A stretch of 64,000 nt of DNA. It comes from WHSW01 sp035296705. Lineage in GTDB: Bacteria; Actinomycetota; Thermoleophilia; Solirubrobacterales; 70-9. Numbering within the stretch: the stretch's first letter is position 1; the number at the start of each line of letters is the position of its first letter. Both the position numbers and the translations under genes were made by a program. The notes beneath the pieces are model-generated. The model did no database searches. It was not told the DNA's origin and saw nothing but the letters and a program-made list of their open reading frames with translations. Shown piece after piece: positions 50,659 to 59,837 of the stretch. The stretch lies in contig DATHAL010000053.1 in the NCBI GenBank assembly GCA_035296705.1, positions 1-64,000 on the forward strand. The letters run 5' to 3'.

Positions 50659-51450
50659 TCAGGCGCCGGCGAACGCCGGATCGCGCTTCTCGACGAACGC
50701 GCCCACGCCCTCCAGGAAGTCCTTCGTGCGCGCGAGCTCGTGCTGGACCTCGGCCTCGAGCTCGAGCTGCTCGTCGAGGTCCCCGTAGATGAACCGGTTG
50801 AGGGCACGCTTCGAGCCCGCGTAGGAGCGGGTCGGCCCGGCCGCGAGCCGCTCGGCGAGCGCGCCCATCTCCTCGAGCAGCCGGTCGTCGCGGTGGACCC
50901 AGTTCACGAGACCCCACGCGAGCGCCCGATCCGCGGGGACCCGCTCGCCGAGCATCGCCATCTGAAAGGCGCGGGCGCGGCCGACGGCCGCCGGCACGAA
51001 GGCGGTGGTCCCGCCGTCCGGCATCAGGCCGATGTTCACGAAGGCGAGCCCGAAGTAGGCCGACTCGGCGGCCGCGATCAGATCGCAGGCGAGCGCAAGC
51101 GAGCACCCGATCCCGACGGCGGGACCGTTTACGGCCGCGACCACCGGCTTCGGCAAGCGCCGCACGGCGGCGATCGCCGGGTGGTAGAGCTCGCCGAGCT
51201 CCTTGCGGAGGTTGGGCATCCCGTCCTCCGCCGGCTCGAAGCCCGCCTTGAGGTCGGCGCCGGAGGAAAAGCCGCGGCCGGCGCCGGTGACGAGCACCGC
51301 GCGGACCTCATCGTCGGCCGCCTCGTTTTCGAGGGCCGCGCGGAGCTCTGAGCCGAACTGGGCGTTCCAGGCGTTGAGGGTCTCGGGCCGGTTCAGGGTG
51401 AGACGGCCGACCGCGCCATCCCGCTCCCAGATCAGGGTCTCGTAGCTCAT
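50659..51450 (-). CDS. enoyl-CoA hydratase/isomerase family protein
   Basis: 263 residues. LTLNRPETLNAWN, GRGFSSGADLKAG (oxyanion loop), KPVVAAVNGPAVGIGCSLALACD, and ADRALAWGLVNWV. One catalytic Glu region (FGLAFVNIGLMPDGGT) has Met-Pro-Asp where hydratases have Glu, typical of the isomerase side of the family (PaaG-like, 2-(1,2-epoxyphenylacetyl)-CoA isomerase or similar). Convergent with the phenylalanine hydroxylase gene. Confidence 0.9.
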   Translation of the reverse strand: MSYETLIWERDGAVGRLTLNRPETLNAWNAQFGSELRAALENEAADDEVRAVLVTGAGRGFSSGADLKAGFEPAEDGMPNLRKELGELYHPAIAAVRRLPKPVVAAVNGPAVGIGCSLALACDLIAAAESAYFGLAFVNIGLMPDGGTTAFVPAAVGRARAFQMAMLGERVPADRALAWGLVNWVHRDDRLLEEMGALAERLAAGPTRSYAGSKRALNRFIYGDLDEQLELEAEVQHELARTKDFLEGVGAFVEKRDPAFAGA

Positions 51451-51480
51451 TCGCTTCCTCCGTTTTCGAGTCGCTGGACC

Positions 51481-52386
51481 CTATTTGACCGATCCGGCGA
51501 GCAGTCCCTGGACGAAGTAGCGCTGGAACGCGAAGAAGACCGCGAGCGGGACGACGAGCGACAGGAAGGCCGCCGGCGCGATTACGTCGATATTGGCGCC
51601 GAACTGCCGGAACTCCGAGAAGATCGCGACCGTGATCGGCTGCGTGTCGCGGCCGAAGGTGAGGGCGACCAGGAAGTCGTTCCACGTCCACAGGAACTGG
51701 AAGATCGCGAGCGAGGCGATCGCGGGCAGGCCGAGCGGCAGGATCAGGCGCGTGAAGATGCGCAGCTCTGAGGCGCCGTCGATCCGCGCCGACTCGAGGA
51801 TGTCCTTCGGGATCCCGATGAAGAAGTTGCGCAAGAGGAAGATCGCGAACGGCAGCCCGAACGCGGTATGGAAGAGGACCAACGCGAGCACGGTGTCGAA
51901 GATCCCGACCGAGTTGTAGAAGGAGAACATCGGGATCAGCGCCATCTGCAGCGGGACGACGAGCAGGCCGACCACTCCCAGGAACAGCCAGTCGCGGCCG
52001 GGGAAGTCCATCCACGCGAACGCGTAGCCGGCCATCGCGCCGACGATGATCGGAAGCGCGGTGCCGCCGATCGCGACGAACACGGTCGTCACCAGCGCGC
52101 TCGTGATCGTGTCGTTGTCGAGCAGCTCGCTGTAGTTGTCGAACGTCGCCGTGCTGGGCTCCGAGAACAGCGTCCACCAGCCCTGCGAGCCGATCGTGTC
52201 CGCCGGCAGCAGCGAAGTGAGGAAGAGCCCGAAGGTCGGGATCAGCCAGAGCAGGGCGATGAAGGCGAGCAGCGCGTTGAGCGGCGCCTTCCCGAGCTGG
52301 CGGACGAGCCGCCGCGAGAGCGGCTCGCGCTCGTTCGCGCGCACCGGTTGGGCGGCTGGTACGCGATCGGCGGTGGTCGCTTCCAT
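51481..52386 (-). CDS. sugar ABC transporter permease, MalG type
   Basis: 301 residues from the ATG at 52386, which overlaps the stop of the other permease (TGATG). Six membrane helices; the EAA loop is ILESARIDGASELRIFTRLILPLGLPAI. PADTIGSQGWWTLF and TWNDFLVALTFGRDTQPITVAI are typical MalG/UgpE features. Forms the translocation pore with the MalF-like partner. Downstream end of the sugar-transport operon. Confidence 0.94.
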   Translation of the reverse strand: MEATTADRVPAAQPVRANEREPLSRRLVRQLGKAPLNALLAFIALLWLIPTFGLFLTSLLPADTIGSQGWWTLFSEPSTATFDNYSELLDNDTITSALVTTVFVAIGGTALPIIVGAMAGYAFAWMDFPGRDWLFLGVVGLLVVPLQMALIPMFSFYNSVGIFDTVLALVLFHTAFGLPFAIFLLRNFFIGIPKDILESARIDGASELRIFTRLILPLGLPAIASLAIFQFLWTWNDFLVALTFGRDTQPITVAIFSEFRQFGANIDVIAPAAFLSLVVPLAVFFAFQRYFVQGLLAGSVK

Positions 52387-53699
52387 CAGGCCTCCCGGCG
52401 GAAGTTGCGGATGTTGAACAGCAGCAGGGGGATGACGAGCAAAAACAGGAACACGGCGATTGCCGACCCGAGCCCAAAGTCGTTCACGCCGCCAAATGAC
52501 GTCCGCCACATGGCTAGCGCGATCACGTTGGCGTCGTCCTGAACGGAGGCGGGCGCGACCGCGAAGACGATGTCGAAGACCTTCAGCACGTTGATCAGCA
52601 TCGTCACGAAGACGACGATCAGCACGGGCCGCAGCAGCGGCACCGTCACCCGCCGGAAGATCTGGCGCTCGTTCGCGCCGTCGGTCCGCGCCGCTTCGAT
52701 CACGTCGCGCGGCAGCGCCGCGAGCCCGGCGCCGATGACGACCATCGCGAACCCGGCCCAGACCCAGATGTAGGCGATCATCACCGCCGGCGTGATCAGC
52801 TTCGCGCCAAGCCAGTCGACGCCGGAGAAGGGCTCCTCGAAGGTGGCGGGGCCGACCGCGGCCGTGTAGCTCGCGTCGCCGACATCCTCGAATCGGAAGG
52901 TCCCGTCGGTCGCCGTCTCGGCCGAGGAGACGACCTCGCCGCCCTGGTCGCGCAGCTCGACGGTCACCCCCGGCAGGCCGAGCTCCTGGGTCTCGACCAC
53001 GCCGGGCTTGCCGCCGCCGGGCTTGAAGTCGTTCCACACGACCCCGGCAACCCCGCCCGCGACCGGCTCGGGCTTGCGCGCCTGCTCGGCATCGCCCGGA
53101 ACGTCCTCCGGCGGGATCGCGGTCAGCCCGAGCGTCGCGACATCTCCCGCGTTCAGCGGCCGGCCGACGCTGATCCCGCGCTCCGGGCTGCCGCCCAGGT
53201 CCTTGGTCGAGGGTTGCGCCGTGGAGAGGGCTCCGGGCGGATCGATCGCATCGCCGACCGCTCCGATGCCGGCATTCACCGCCCCGAGCTCGGGATCCTT
53301 CTGATCCATCACACGCCAGATCACGCCGGCCGCGAAGAGCGAGATCGCCATCGGCATGAACACGGCGATCCGGAAGGCGAGCGACCACCGGATCCGCTCG
53401 ATCAAGACCCCGAATATGAGCCCGATCGCGGTGACGAGCGCCGGCACGACCGCAAGCCAGATCGCGTTGTTGCGAATCGCGGTGACGAGGATGTCGGTCG
53501 AGAAGATCTCGCCGTAGTTGTCGAGTCCGACGAACTCCGTGCCGTCGCGGTCGAAGAGGCTGCGAACGATCGTGTAGATCGTCGGGTAGACGATCCAGAT
53601 TCCGAGCAGGATCGCAGCCGGGGCCAGGAACGCGATCGTGACGCGATGGCGGCGCCAGCGACCGGGCCGCACCTCGGGCCCTGTCGCTGACGCCTCCAC
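52386..53699 (-). CDS. sugar ABC transporter permease, MalF type, with inserted B-type beta domain
   Basis: 437 residues from the GTG at 53699; normal members have about 300. Membrane helices at about 22-40, 72-98, 108-130, then an insertion of about 155 residues (135-290) in an extracytoplasmic loop, then VDWLGAKLITPAVMIAYIWVWAGFAMV and the EAA loop EAARTDGANERQIFRRVTVP. The insert contains GVAGVVWNDFKPG (217-229), LPGVTVELRDQGGEV and TATDGTFRFEDVGDASYTAAVGP, the pattern of SdrD-B/carboxypeptidase-regulatory-like beta-sandwich domains. May contact the binding protein or wall. Confidence 0.92.
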   Translation of the reverse strand: MEASATGPEVRPGRWRRHRVTIAFLAPAAILLGIWIVYPTIYTIVRSLFDRDGTEFVGLDNYGEIFSTDILVTAIRNNAIWLAVVPALVTAIGLIFGVLIERIRWSLAFRIAVFMPMAISLFAAGVIWRVMDQKDPELGAVNAGIGAVGDAIDPPGALSTAQPSTKDLGGSPERGISVGRPLNAGDVATLGLTAIPPEDVPGDAEQARKPEPVAGGVAGVVWNDFKPGGGKPGVVETQELGLPGVTVELRDQGGEVVSSAETATDGTFRFEDVGDASYTAAVGPATFEEPFSGVDWLGAKLITPAVMIAYIWVWAGFAMVVIGAGLAALPRDVIEAARTDGANERQIFRRVTVPLLRPVLIVVFVTMLINVLKVFDIVFAVAPASVQDDANVIALAMWRTSFGGVNDFGLGSAIAVFLFLLVIPLLLFNIRNFRREA

Positions 53700-53737
53700 G
53701 TGCTCAGGTCGTCCGCTGCTCGCCGGCGGATTCGGCC

Positions 53738-55045
53738 TTACTTGTACGCGTCCTTCGCGTCCTTCTCGAGCTGCGCCGCCGTGCCGTCGACGTCGTCGGG
53801 GTCGGCCATGAAGTCGGTGAGGTCCTTCCACATGCCCTGTCCGACGGTGGCGCCGAACGCGGCCGGCTGCAGGTCCGACATGTCGAAGCGGAACGTGTCC
53901 GCCTCGGCGATCGCGGTCGCCGTCCGCGCGGTGATCTCGTCCGGATAGGAGCTCTCATCGAGGCTCGTGTTCGCGCTCGAGAACCCCCCGCGCCCGGCCC
54001 AGATCTCGTGCGCCTCGGCGCTCGCCAGGTACGTCACCAGCGCTTCGGAGGCCGGCGTGTCGTCGAACATGATGATCGTGTCGCCACCGCCGACCACAGC
54101 CGGCTCCGAGCCGTCGATCGAGGGGAAATCGAAGACGTCGAAATCCGTGCCCGGCTGCGCCGGCGTCGAGGCCGTGATCTCGCCCGCCACGAAGTCGCCC
54201 TCGAGCACCTGCGCGCCCTCCGGGTCCTCCTTGAACGCGTTTTGGACCGAGGTCGGGAAATCGGTCTCCAGTGCCTGGCTCGTGCCGCCGACGATGTTGC
54301 CCGAGTCGCCGACGACCTCGGCCATCGTCTCGAGCGCGTCCTTGACCGACTGGTCCGTCCACGGGATCTCGTGCTTGGCGAGCTGGTCGTACTTGTCGGC
54401 ACCCGCCTGGCGCAGGTAGATGTTCTCGAAGAGGTCGGTCATCGGCCACCCGGCGTCGACCCCGATCGAGTACGCCTTCGTCCCCGACTGCTGCAGGGTC
54501 TTCGCGTTCGCGAGGAACTGGTCGAAGTCATCAGGCGGCTGGACACCGGCCTGCTCGAAGAGCGGAACGTTGTACCAGATGGTCGACTTGTTGGCCGCCT
54601 TGAAGAGGAAGCCGTAGACCTTGCCGTCGAACGTCGCGATATCGATCGCGCCCGGGTTGTAGTTCTCGTTCAGGTCGTCCTCGACGAAGTCGAGCGGCTG
54701 CAGGGCGCCCTTGTCGACGAACTCCTCGACCAGCCCCGGCTGGGGGACTGCCGCGAGGTCGGGCGGGTTGCCACCCTCAACCGAGGTCGCGAGCACCGTC
54801 GGAATCTCGTCGCCCACAGGGCGGTACTTCACGTCCACGTCCGGGTTCTGCTCCGTGAACCCGTCGAGCACGGCGTTGAACGACTTCGCCTCCTCGCCGG
54901 TCCACACCCCCGAGAGCTCCGCGCTTCCGGAGACCTCCTCGCCCCCGCCTTCATCACCCTCATCGTCGTCGCCACCACAGCCGGCGACGAGCAGCGCCAG
55001 CACCGCCGCGAACAGGGCGACGACGTAGAGCTTCGGCTTTCTCAT
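53738..55045 (-). CDS. sugar ABC transporter substrate-binding lipoprotein
   Basis: 435 residues. Lipobox LLVAGCGGDD (Cys 23) and an acidic Gly/Glu linker, then a SBP_bac_1 fold: GVWTGEEAKSFNAVLDGFTEQNPDVDVKY in parts, TVLATSVEGGNPPDLAAVPQPGLVEEFV, and LTYLASAEAHEIWAGRGGFSSAN-like C-terminal helices. Belongs with carbohydrate importers (MalE/UgpB-like); alpha-glucoside-type (AglE) binding is plausible. The start overlaps the ATPase stop (ATGA). Confidence 0.93.
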   Translation of the reverse strand: MRKPKLYVVALFAAVLALLVAGCGGDDDEGDEGGGEEVSGSAELSGVWTGEEAKSFNAVLDGFTEQNPDVDVKYRPVGDEIPTVLATSVEGGNPPDLAAVPQPGLVEEFVDKGALQPLDFVEDDLNENYNPGAIDIATFDGKVYGFLFKAANKSTIWYNVPLFEQAGVQPPDDFDQFLANAKTLQQSGTKAYSIGVDAGWPMTDLFENIYLRQAGADKYDQLAKHEIPWTDQSVKDALETMAEVVGDSGNIVGGTSQALETDFPTSVQNAFKEDPEGAQVLEGDFVAGEITASTPAQPGTDFDVFDFPSIDGSEPAVVGGGDTIIMFDDTPASEALVTYLASAEAHEIWAGRGGFSSANTSLDESSYPDEITARTATAIAEADTFRFDMSDLQPAAFGATVGQGMWKDLTDFMADPDDVDGTAAQLEKDAKDAYK

Positions 55046-56277
55046 GCGTTTCCTCCTTTGGGGGCATCGTCCGAGCCATAGATACCCTGGCTCGTTTCCG
55101 GATCGAAGAAGTGAAGGTTCCGGGTGTCGACGGCGATCTCGACCGTCTCGTCCTCGCGAACCTGGGAGCGGGGGCCGAGGCTGGCCACGACCTTCGCGCG
55201 GTCGCTGTCGAGGAGGAGCTCGCCGTCGCCGCCACTGTCGGCGGCGAGCTCCTTCACGTCCTCGGTCACCGCCTGGCGCGCGTTGATCGTGAAGTGGGCC
55301 AGGATCTCGGAGCCGAGCGCCTCGCGCAGCTCGACGCGACCCTTCAGGCGGCGCTCCGGCGGCGTGTCGGGCGCGAGCGCGGCGTCCTCGAAGTCCTCCG
55401 GCCGGATCCCGGCGATCACGTCGCGGCCGTCGTAGTCGCTCAGCGCCGGGCGGTGTGCGATGAGCTCCGGGTCAAGGGCCAGCCGCTGATCGCCGATCAC
55501 TGCGGTGAGGCCGCCGTTCGCCCGCTCGAGCGTCGCGTCGAGCATGTTCATCGCGGGGCTGCCGATGAAGCCGCCGACGAACAGGTTGACCGGGCGGTCG
55601 TAGAGCTCCTGCGGGCTGTCGGCCTGCTGGAGCTCGCCCTTGCGCATCACCGCGACCCGATCGCCCATCGTCATCGCCTCGACCTGGTCGTGGGTGACGT
55701 AGATCGTGGTCACGCCGAGGTGGCGCTGCAGCCGGCTGATCTCGGCCCGCACCTGGACCCGCAGCTTCGCGTCGAGATTCGAGAGCGGCTCGTCCATCAG
55801 GAACGCCGCCGGGTTGCGAACGATCGCGCGACCCATGGCGACTCGCTGGCGCTGGCCGCCGGAGAGGTTGCGCGGCTTCTTGTCGAGCAGCTCGCTGAGC
55901 CCGAGGGTGTCGGCTGCCTCCTCGACGCGGGTGTTGATCTCGTCGCGGGGAAGGCCGCGAACCCGCAGCCCGAAGGCGATGATCTCGCGGACGCTCAGGT
56001 GCGGGTAGAGCGCGTAGCTCTGGAACACCATCGCGATGTCGCGGTCCTTCGGCGGCACGTAGTTGACGACCCGATCGCCGATCGCCACCTCGCCCTCGGT
56101 GATCTCCTCCAGCCCGGCCACCATTCGCAGCGCGGTCGTCTTTCCGCATCCGGAGGGGCCGACGAGGACGAGCAGCTCGCCGTCGCCGGCTTCGAGGTCG
56201 ATCGAGGAGACCGCCCGCGTTCCGTCGGCGTAGACCTTCGACACCCCCCTGAAGGTGACAGCGGCCACGAACGGCAC
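55042..56277 (-). CDS. sugar ABC transporter ATP-binding protein, MalK/UgpC/MsiK type
   Basis: 411 residues. Walker A VGPSGCGKTTALRM, Q-loop MVFQSYALYPHLSVRE, signature LSGGQRQRVAMGRAI, Walker B AAFLMDEPLSNLDAKLR, H-switch YVTHDQVEAM, and a C-terminal MOP/TOBE regulatory region (IGSPAMNMLDATLE; VIAGIRPEDFED). An extended 120-residue regulatory domain makes it longer than E. coli MalK (371). Unlike many actinomycetes, where one MsiK serves several importers, this ATPase heads its own operon. Confidence 0.94.
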   Translation of the reverse strand: MPFVAAVTFRGVSKVYADGTRAVSSIDLEAGDGELLVLVGPSGCGKTTALRMVAGLEEITEGEVAIGDRVVNYVPPKDRDIAMVFQSYALYPHLSVREIIAFGLRVRGLPRDEINTRVEEAADTLGLSELLDKKPRNLSGGQRQRVAMGRAIVRNPAAFLMDEPLSNLDAKLRVQVRAEISRLQRHLGVTTIYVTHDQVEAMTMGDRVAVMRKGELQQADSPQELYDRPVNLFVGGFIGSPAMNMLDATLERANGGLTAVIGDQRLALDPELIAHRPALSDYDGRDVIAGIRPEDFEDAALAPDTPPERRLKGRVELREALGSEILAHFTINARQAVTEDVKELAADSGGDGELLLDSDRAKVVASLGPRSQVREDETVEIAVDTRNLHFFDPETSQGIYGSDDAPKGGNA

Positions 56278-56322
56278 GCTAACAGGCCTGGCTGGACGTT
56301 CAAGCGAGGTGAACGCAAGTCG

Positions 56323-56652
56323 CTACTTCGCCGGCAGCGAGGCCGCGAAGTCGGCGCCCGCGTCCACCCACCCGGCGAGATCCTCGTCGGACTCCAGCGC
56401 GGCGGGCCCGACCACGACGACATTTCGCATCGGGCGCCCGGTGAAATCGAACTCGCGCGTGTGCGGCTCGGCGATCGCCTCGTCGTAGGCGTCCGGGCCG
56501 ACGCGCGCGATCAGCTCCTCGCCGAGGACGCCGCAGGCGAGGTTGCCGCCGACCATGAACGCGATCCCGCCGAACATCTTCCGCTCGGTGACCGCCTCGC
56601 GCAGCGAGAGCACCTCGCGGACGCGGTCGGCGAGCGCCTCGTCGTAGGCCAT
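56323..56652 (-). CDS. TfoX N-terminal domain protein
   Basis: 109 residues. LADRVREVLSLREAVTERKMFGGIAFMVGGNLACGVLGEEL, read in sections, and ELIARVGPDAYDEAIAEPHTREFDFTGRPM are the TfoX_N (Sxy) fold. In actinomycetes this small domain occurs alone; the competence role of Gammaproteobacterial Sxy should not be carried over. Stands between the sugar operon and a divergent aminotransferase gene. Confidence 0.9.
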   Translation of the reverse strand: MAYDEALADRVREVLSLREAVTERKMFGGIAFMVGGNLACGVLGEELIARVGPDAYDEAIAEPHTREFDFTGRPMRNVVVVGPAALESDEDLAGWVDAGADFAASLPAK

Positions 56653-56722
56653 GGACCCAGCTTATGCACGCTCGGCGCCAGCCGCGACGCGCAGAACCCG
56701 GGGTTGTAGGACGATCGGTGCC

Positions 56723-57874
56723 GTGATCGACACGGCACCACTCGAAGTCCCCCGCGAGGACTTCGACCTCCCGCCGGAGGTCGCCTTCTTCAACACCGCC
56801 AACATGGGGCCTCTCCCGCGCCGCGTGCGCGACGCCGCCGAGGCGGCCCTGGCGCGCCGCGCGGCGCCGTGGGAAATCGGTCCCGCGGTGTGGTTCGACG
56901 ACGTCGAGCGGTTGCGGGAGCTCGCCGCGCGCCTGCTCGGCGCCGACACTGAGGGCGTCGCGCTCGTGCCGGCCACGAGCTATGGGTTCGCGGTCGCGGC
57001 GCGCAACCTGCATCTCGCGCCGTGGCACCGGATCATCGTGCTCGCCGAGGAGTATCCGTCCGGGATCTATACGTGGCGCCGACTCGCGAACCGCACCGGC
57101 GCCGAGATCCACACGGTCGAGCGCGACCCCGGCCAATCCTGGACCGAGGCCGTGCTGGCAGCGCTCGACGAGCGCGCGGGACTCGTCAGCGTGCCGAACG
57201 TCCACTGGACCGACGGCTCGCTGGTCGACCTCGAGCTGGTGGCGACGCGGGCCCATGAGCTCGGATGCCGGTTCGTGATCGACGCGAGCCAGTCGCTGGG
57301 GGCGATGCCGATCTCGGTCGATCGCCTGCGGCCGGACTTCGTCGTCTCAGTCGGCTACAAGTGGCAGCTCGGTCCGGTCGGCGTCGGCTACCTGTACGTG
57401 GCGCCCGAGCACCGCGACGGCGAGCCGATCGAGGAGAACTGGATCAACCGGGCGGGCTCGGAGGACTTCGCGGGGCTCGTCGACTACGTCGAGGAGTACC
57501 AGCCTGGCGCCCGGCGCTTCGATGTCGGCCAGCACTCGAGCTTTCAGCTCGTCCCGATGGCGATCGCCGCGCTCGAGCTCCTGCTCGAGTGGGAGCCGGC
57601 GCGGATCGCGGCGACGCTCTCGCAAACGACGGCCGCGATCACCGAGGGCGCCGCGGCGCTCGGGCTCGAACCGCTCCCGGCGGAGCAGCGCGGCCCGCAC
57701 ATGCTCGGCGTCCGGGTGCCCGACGCCGCACGCGAGCGGGTCCTCGCCGCACTGTCCGAGGCCGGCTGCTACGCCTCCCCGCGCGGCAAGTCGCTGCGGA
57801 TCGCCCCGCACCTGCACAACACGCCCGAGGAGGTCGAGCGGCTCCTCGGCGCGCTGCGCGAAGCGGCCGGCTGA
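56723..57874 (+). CDS. class V aminotransferase family protein
   Basis: 383 residues from the GTG at 56723. PLP fold type I: PATSYGFAVAARNL, VPNVHWTDGSLVDLELVATRAHELG, FVIDASQSLGAMPI (Asp), and SVGYKWQLGPVGVGYLYV with the PLP-binding Lys (about 213). Resembles isopenicillin-N-epimerase, cysteine-desulfurase-like and kynureninase-like members; no desulfurase Cys loop is present, so an aminotransferase or epimerase-like activity is more likely. Substrate unknown. Confidence 0.88.
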   Translation: MIDTAPLEVPREDFDLPPEVAFFNTANMGPLPRRVRDAAEAALARRAAPWEIGPAVWFDDVERLRELAARLLGADTEGVALVPATSYGFAVAARNLHLAPWHRIIVLAEEYPSGIYTWRRLANRTGAEIHTVERDPGQSWTEAVLAALDERAGLVSVPNVHWTDGSLVDLELVATRAHELGCRFVIDASQSLGAMPISVDRLRPDFVVSVGYKWQLGPVGVGYLYVAPEHRDGEPIEENWINRAGSEDFAGLVDYVEEYQPGARRFDVGQHSSFQLVPMAIAALELLLEWEPARIAATLSQTTAAITEGAAALGLEPLPAEQRGPHMLGVRVPDAARERVLAALSEAGCYASPRGKSLRIAPHLHNTPEEVERLLGALREAAG

Positions 57875-57878
57875 GCGC

Positions 57879-58775
57879 CTAGGGGAGCGCCGCCCAGCGC
57901 GTGCAGGCCTCCGCCGCCGCCTCGAGCGCCGGCCCCAGCGCGTCGGAGGCCGCCGCCGGATCCCACCCCCGGGCGGCGAGGCCGGCGACGAGGGTGCCCA
58001 TGAACGCATCGCCCGCGCCGAGCGTGGAGACCACCTCGACCTCGACCGCGGGCGCCTCGGCCTCGCAGGCGCCCCGGATCACCGCGCCCTCTTCGCCAAG
58101 GGTGACCACTGCCAGCTCCGCCCCCAGCTCGGCGATCGCCGCCGCCGCCTCCCGCGGATCCTCCCGCTCGGTGATCGCCACCGCCTCCTCGCGGTTCGTG
58201 CGCACCAGGAACGAGCCGGGGATCAGCTCGCGCGAGAACTCGGCGGCAGGGCGGTGGTCGCCGCCCCATCGGTTCGGGCGGATGTTCGGGTCGAAGCAGA
58301 CGCGCGCGCCGCGCTCGAGCGCGAGCTCGCGCGCCCTCAGGGTCACGGCGCGCTCGCGCTGCGTCGCCAGCGTCGTCGAGCCGTAGACGAGCGCGCTCGC
58401 CGCTTCGATCGCCTCCTCGAGCCGCGGCTCCACCGAGGCGACCGCGACCTCGACCGCGTCGCCGTAGATCTGAAAGCTCGCGTCCTTTTGCTCGTCAAAG
58501 GCCGCGAAGGCGATTGGCGTTTGCTCATCCGGCATCAGCTCGAAGAAGCGCAGATCGACGCCGTCGCGCTCGAGCCGGTCGCGAAGCCAGGCCCCCCAGT
58601 CGTCGTCCCCCGCGGCGCCCGCGAGCGCTACCTCTCCGCCTGCTCGCGCCGCGGCGACGGCGACGTTCGCGAGCGCGCCCCCGAAGTGGGGGTTGAAGCA
58701 GTCGGCGTCGGTGAGCGAGCGGACGGGCCGCTCGCAGATCAGGTCGACCAGGGCCTCGCCGAGGCAGACGATCAT
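57879..58775 (-). CDS. PfkB-family carbohydrate kinase (fructokinase-like)
   Basis: 298 residues. FGGALANVAVAAARAGGEVALAGAAGDDDWG in parts near the N terminus, FDPNIRPNRWG (about 163-173), FLVRTNREEAVAI, VTLGEEGAVI, and the anion hole/catalytic Asp motif STLGAGDAFMGTLVAGLA (Asp about 250). Phosphorylates a sugar or nucleoside; CLGEALVDLI and NPHFGG are closest to fructokinases. The start overlaps the upstream hydrolase stop (ATGA). The sugar importer 1.6 kb away could feed it. Confidence 0.92.
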   Translation of the reverse strand: MIVCLGEALVDLICERPVRSLTDADCFNPHFGGALANVAVAAARAGGEVALAGAAGDDDWGAWLRDRLERDGVDLRFFELMPDEQTPIAFAAFDEQKDASFQIYGDAVEVAVASVEPRLEEAIEAASALVYGSTTLATQRERAVTLRARELALERGARVCFDPNIRPNRWGGDHRPAAEFSRELIPGSFLVRTNREEAVAITEREDPREAAAAIAELGAELAVVTLGEEGAVIRGACEAEAPAVEVEVVSTLGAGDAFMGTLVAGLAARGWDPAAASDALGPALEAAAEACTRWAALP

Positions 58776-59773
58776 GCCGCCCGCCAGCGGCGAACTCCGT
58801 CGCCGTCGCTCTCCACCTCAGCCTCCCCGGCGAGCACCAGGTGATCGAGGTAGGCGAGCGCAAGCTGAAGCGCCCACGGCGCCATCGCCGGGTTGACCGT
58901 GTCGGTGCCGAGCAGCGGCGCCGCGACCTCGAACGGCGTCCGCTCGCCGTCGGCGATCTCGCCGCGGATCGCTCCCAGGTGCTCGTCGAGCTGGTCGCGG
59001 TTCGCCGCCACCTTCGCCTGCACATCGCGAAACGGCCGCCCATGGCCTGCCAGGCAGAGCCTCGTATCGAGCTCCTCCACGACGCCGAGGCTCGTGGTGA
59101 ACTCGGCCACCGGATCGGGCGTGTGACCGTAGTCGAAGAAGATCGAGACACGGCCGAGCAGGTGGTCCCCGGAGACGAGGAATCCCTCCTCGGGCTGGTG
59201 AAGGACGACGTGAGAGGGCGCGTGGCCCGGTGTCTCGTGGACCTGCCACGCGCCGAGGTCGCTCAGCACCTCCACGCCCGGCACCAGCTCGCGGTCGGGC
59301 TCGACCACCAGAGCGATCCCGGTGCCGGTGTTCCGGCGCGCCTCCTGATATCCCGCGAGCACCTCCATCGGCACGCCACTCTGGCGCGCCACCTCGACCC
59401 GCCGCTCGAGCGCCGCCTCCGGGTTCTCGGCGTAGGCGCGCACGTGCTCCCAGCGCGGGTGCATCCAAAGCTCACAGCCGGCGGCGTCGAGAATCGGGCC
59501 GGCGAGCCCGTAGTGGTCGGCGTGGGCGTGGGTGCAGACGACGAGTCGCACGTCGGCAAGCCGCCACCCCGCCTGCGCGAGGGCGAGCTCGAGCTGGCGC
59601 AGGCCGTCATCGGTCGCCATCCCGGTATCGAAGAGGACGATCCCGCCCTCGTGGGCGACCGCGAACGCGTTCCCGTGCGGCACACCGGGCCAAGGTAACG
59701 GCAGCCGCAGCCGCCACACGCCGGGCTGCACGCGGTCGGCCCGGGCGATCTCGTTGCGGCGCGATCCCGACAT
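58772..59773 (-). CDS. metallo-beta-lactamase fold hydrolase
   Basis: 333 residues. The binuclear metal motif CTHAHADHYGLAGPIL (about 81-96), IVLFDTGMATDDG, HETPGHAPSHVVLH (His), and LVSGDHLLGRVSIFFDYG (Asp) are all present. The C-terminal 90 residues (VAANRDQLDEHLGAIRGEIADG; ALAYLDHLVLAGEAEV) form the winged-helix cap of LACTB2/glyoxalase-II-like hydrolases. Probably a thioesterase or lactonase. Coupled to the PfkB gene. Confidence 0.92.
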   Translation of the reverse strand: MSGSRRNEIARADRVQPGVWRLRLPLPWPGVPHGNAFAVAHEGGIVLFDTGMATDDGLRQLELALAQAGWRLADVRLVVCTHAHADHYGLAGPILDAAGCELWMHPRWEHVRAYAENPEAALERRVEVARQSGVPMEVLAGYQEARRNTGTGIALVVEPDRELVPGVEVLSDLGAWQVHETPGHAPSHVVLHQPEEGFLVSGDHLLGRVSIFFDYGHTPDPVAEFTTSLGVVEELDTRLCLAGHGRPFRDVQAKVAANRDQLDEHLGAIRGEIADGERTPFEVAAPLLGTDTVNPAMAPWALQLALAYLDHLVLAGEAEVESDGDGVRRWRAA

Positions 59774-59837
59774 CGAGCGGGGATCGTCTCAGAGCGCGCG
59801 TGTTTGACGGCGGCGTTCGGGAGTAAAGTGCGCGTCG

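Noticed and set aside
59803..59829. TTTGAC ... TAAAGT as a sigma-70 promoter for the 59838 gene
   Set aside because: The spacing between the two boxes is only about 14-15 bases, too short for a standard promoter, so not called.
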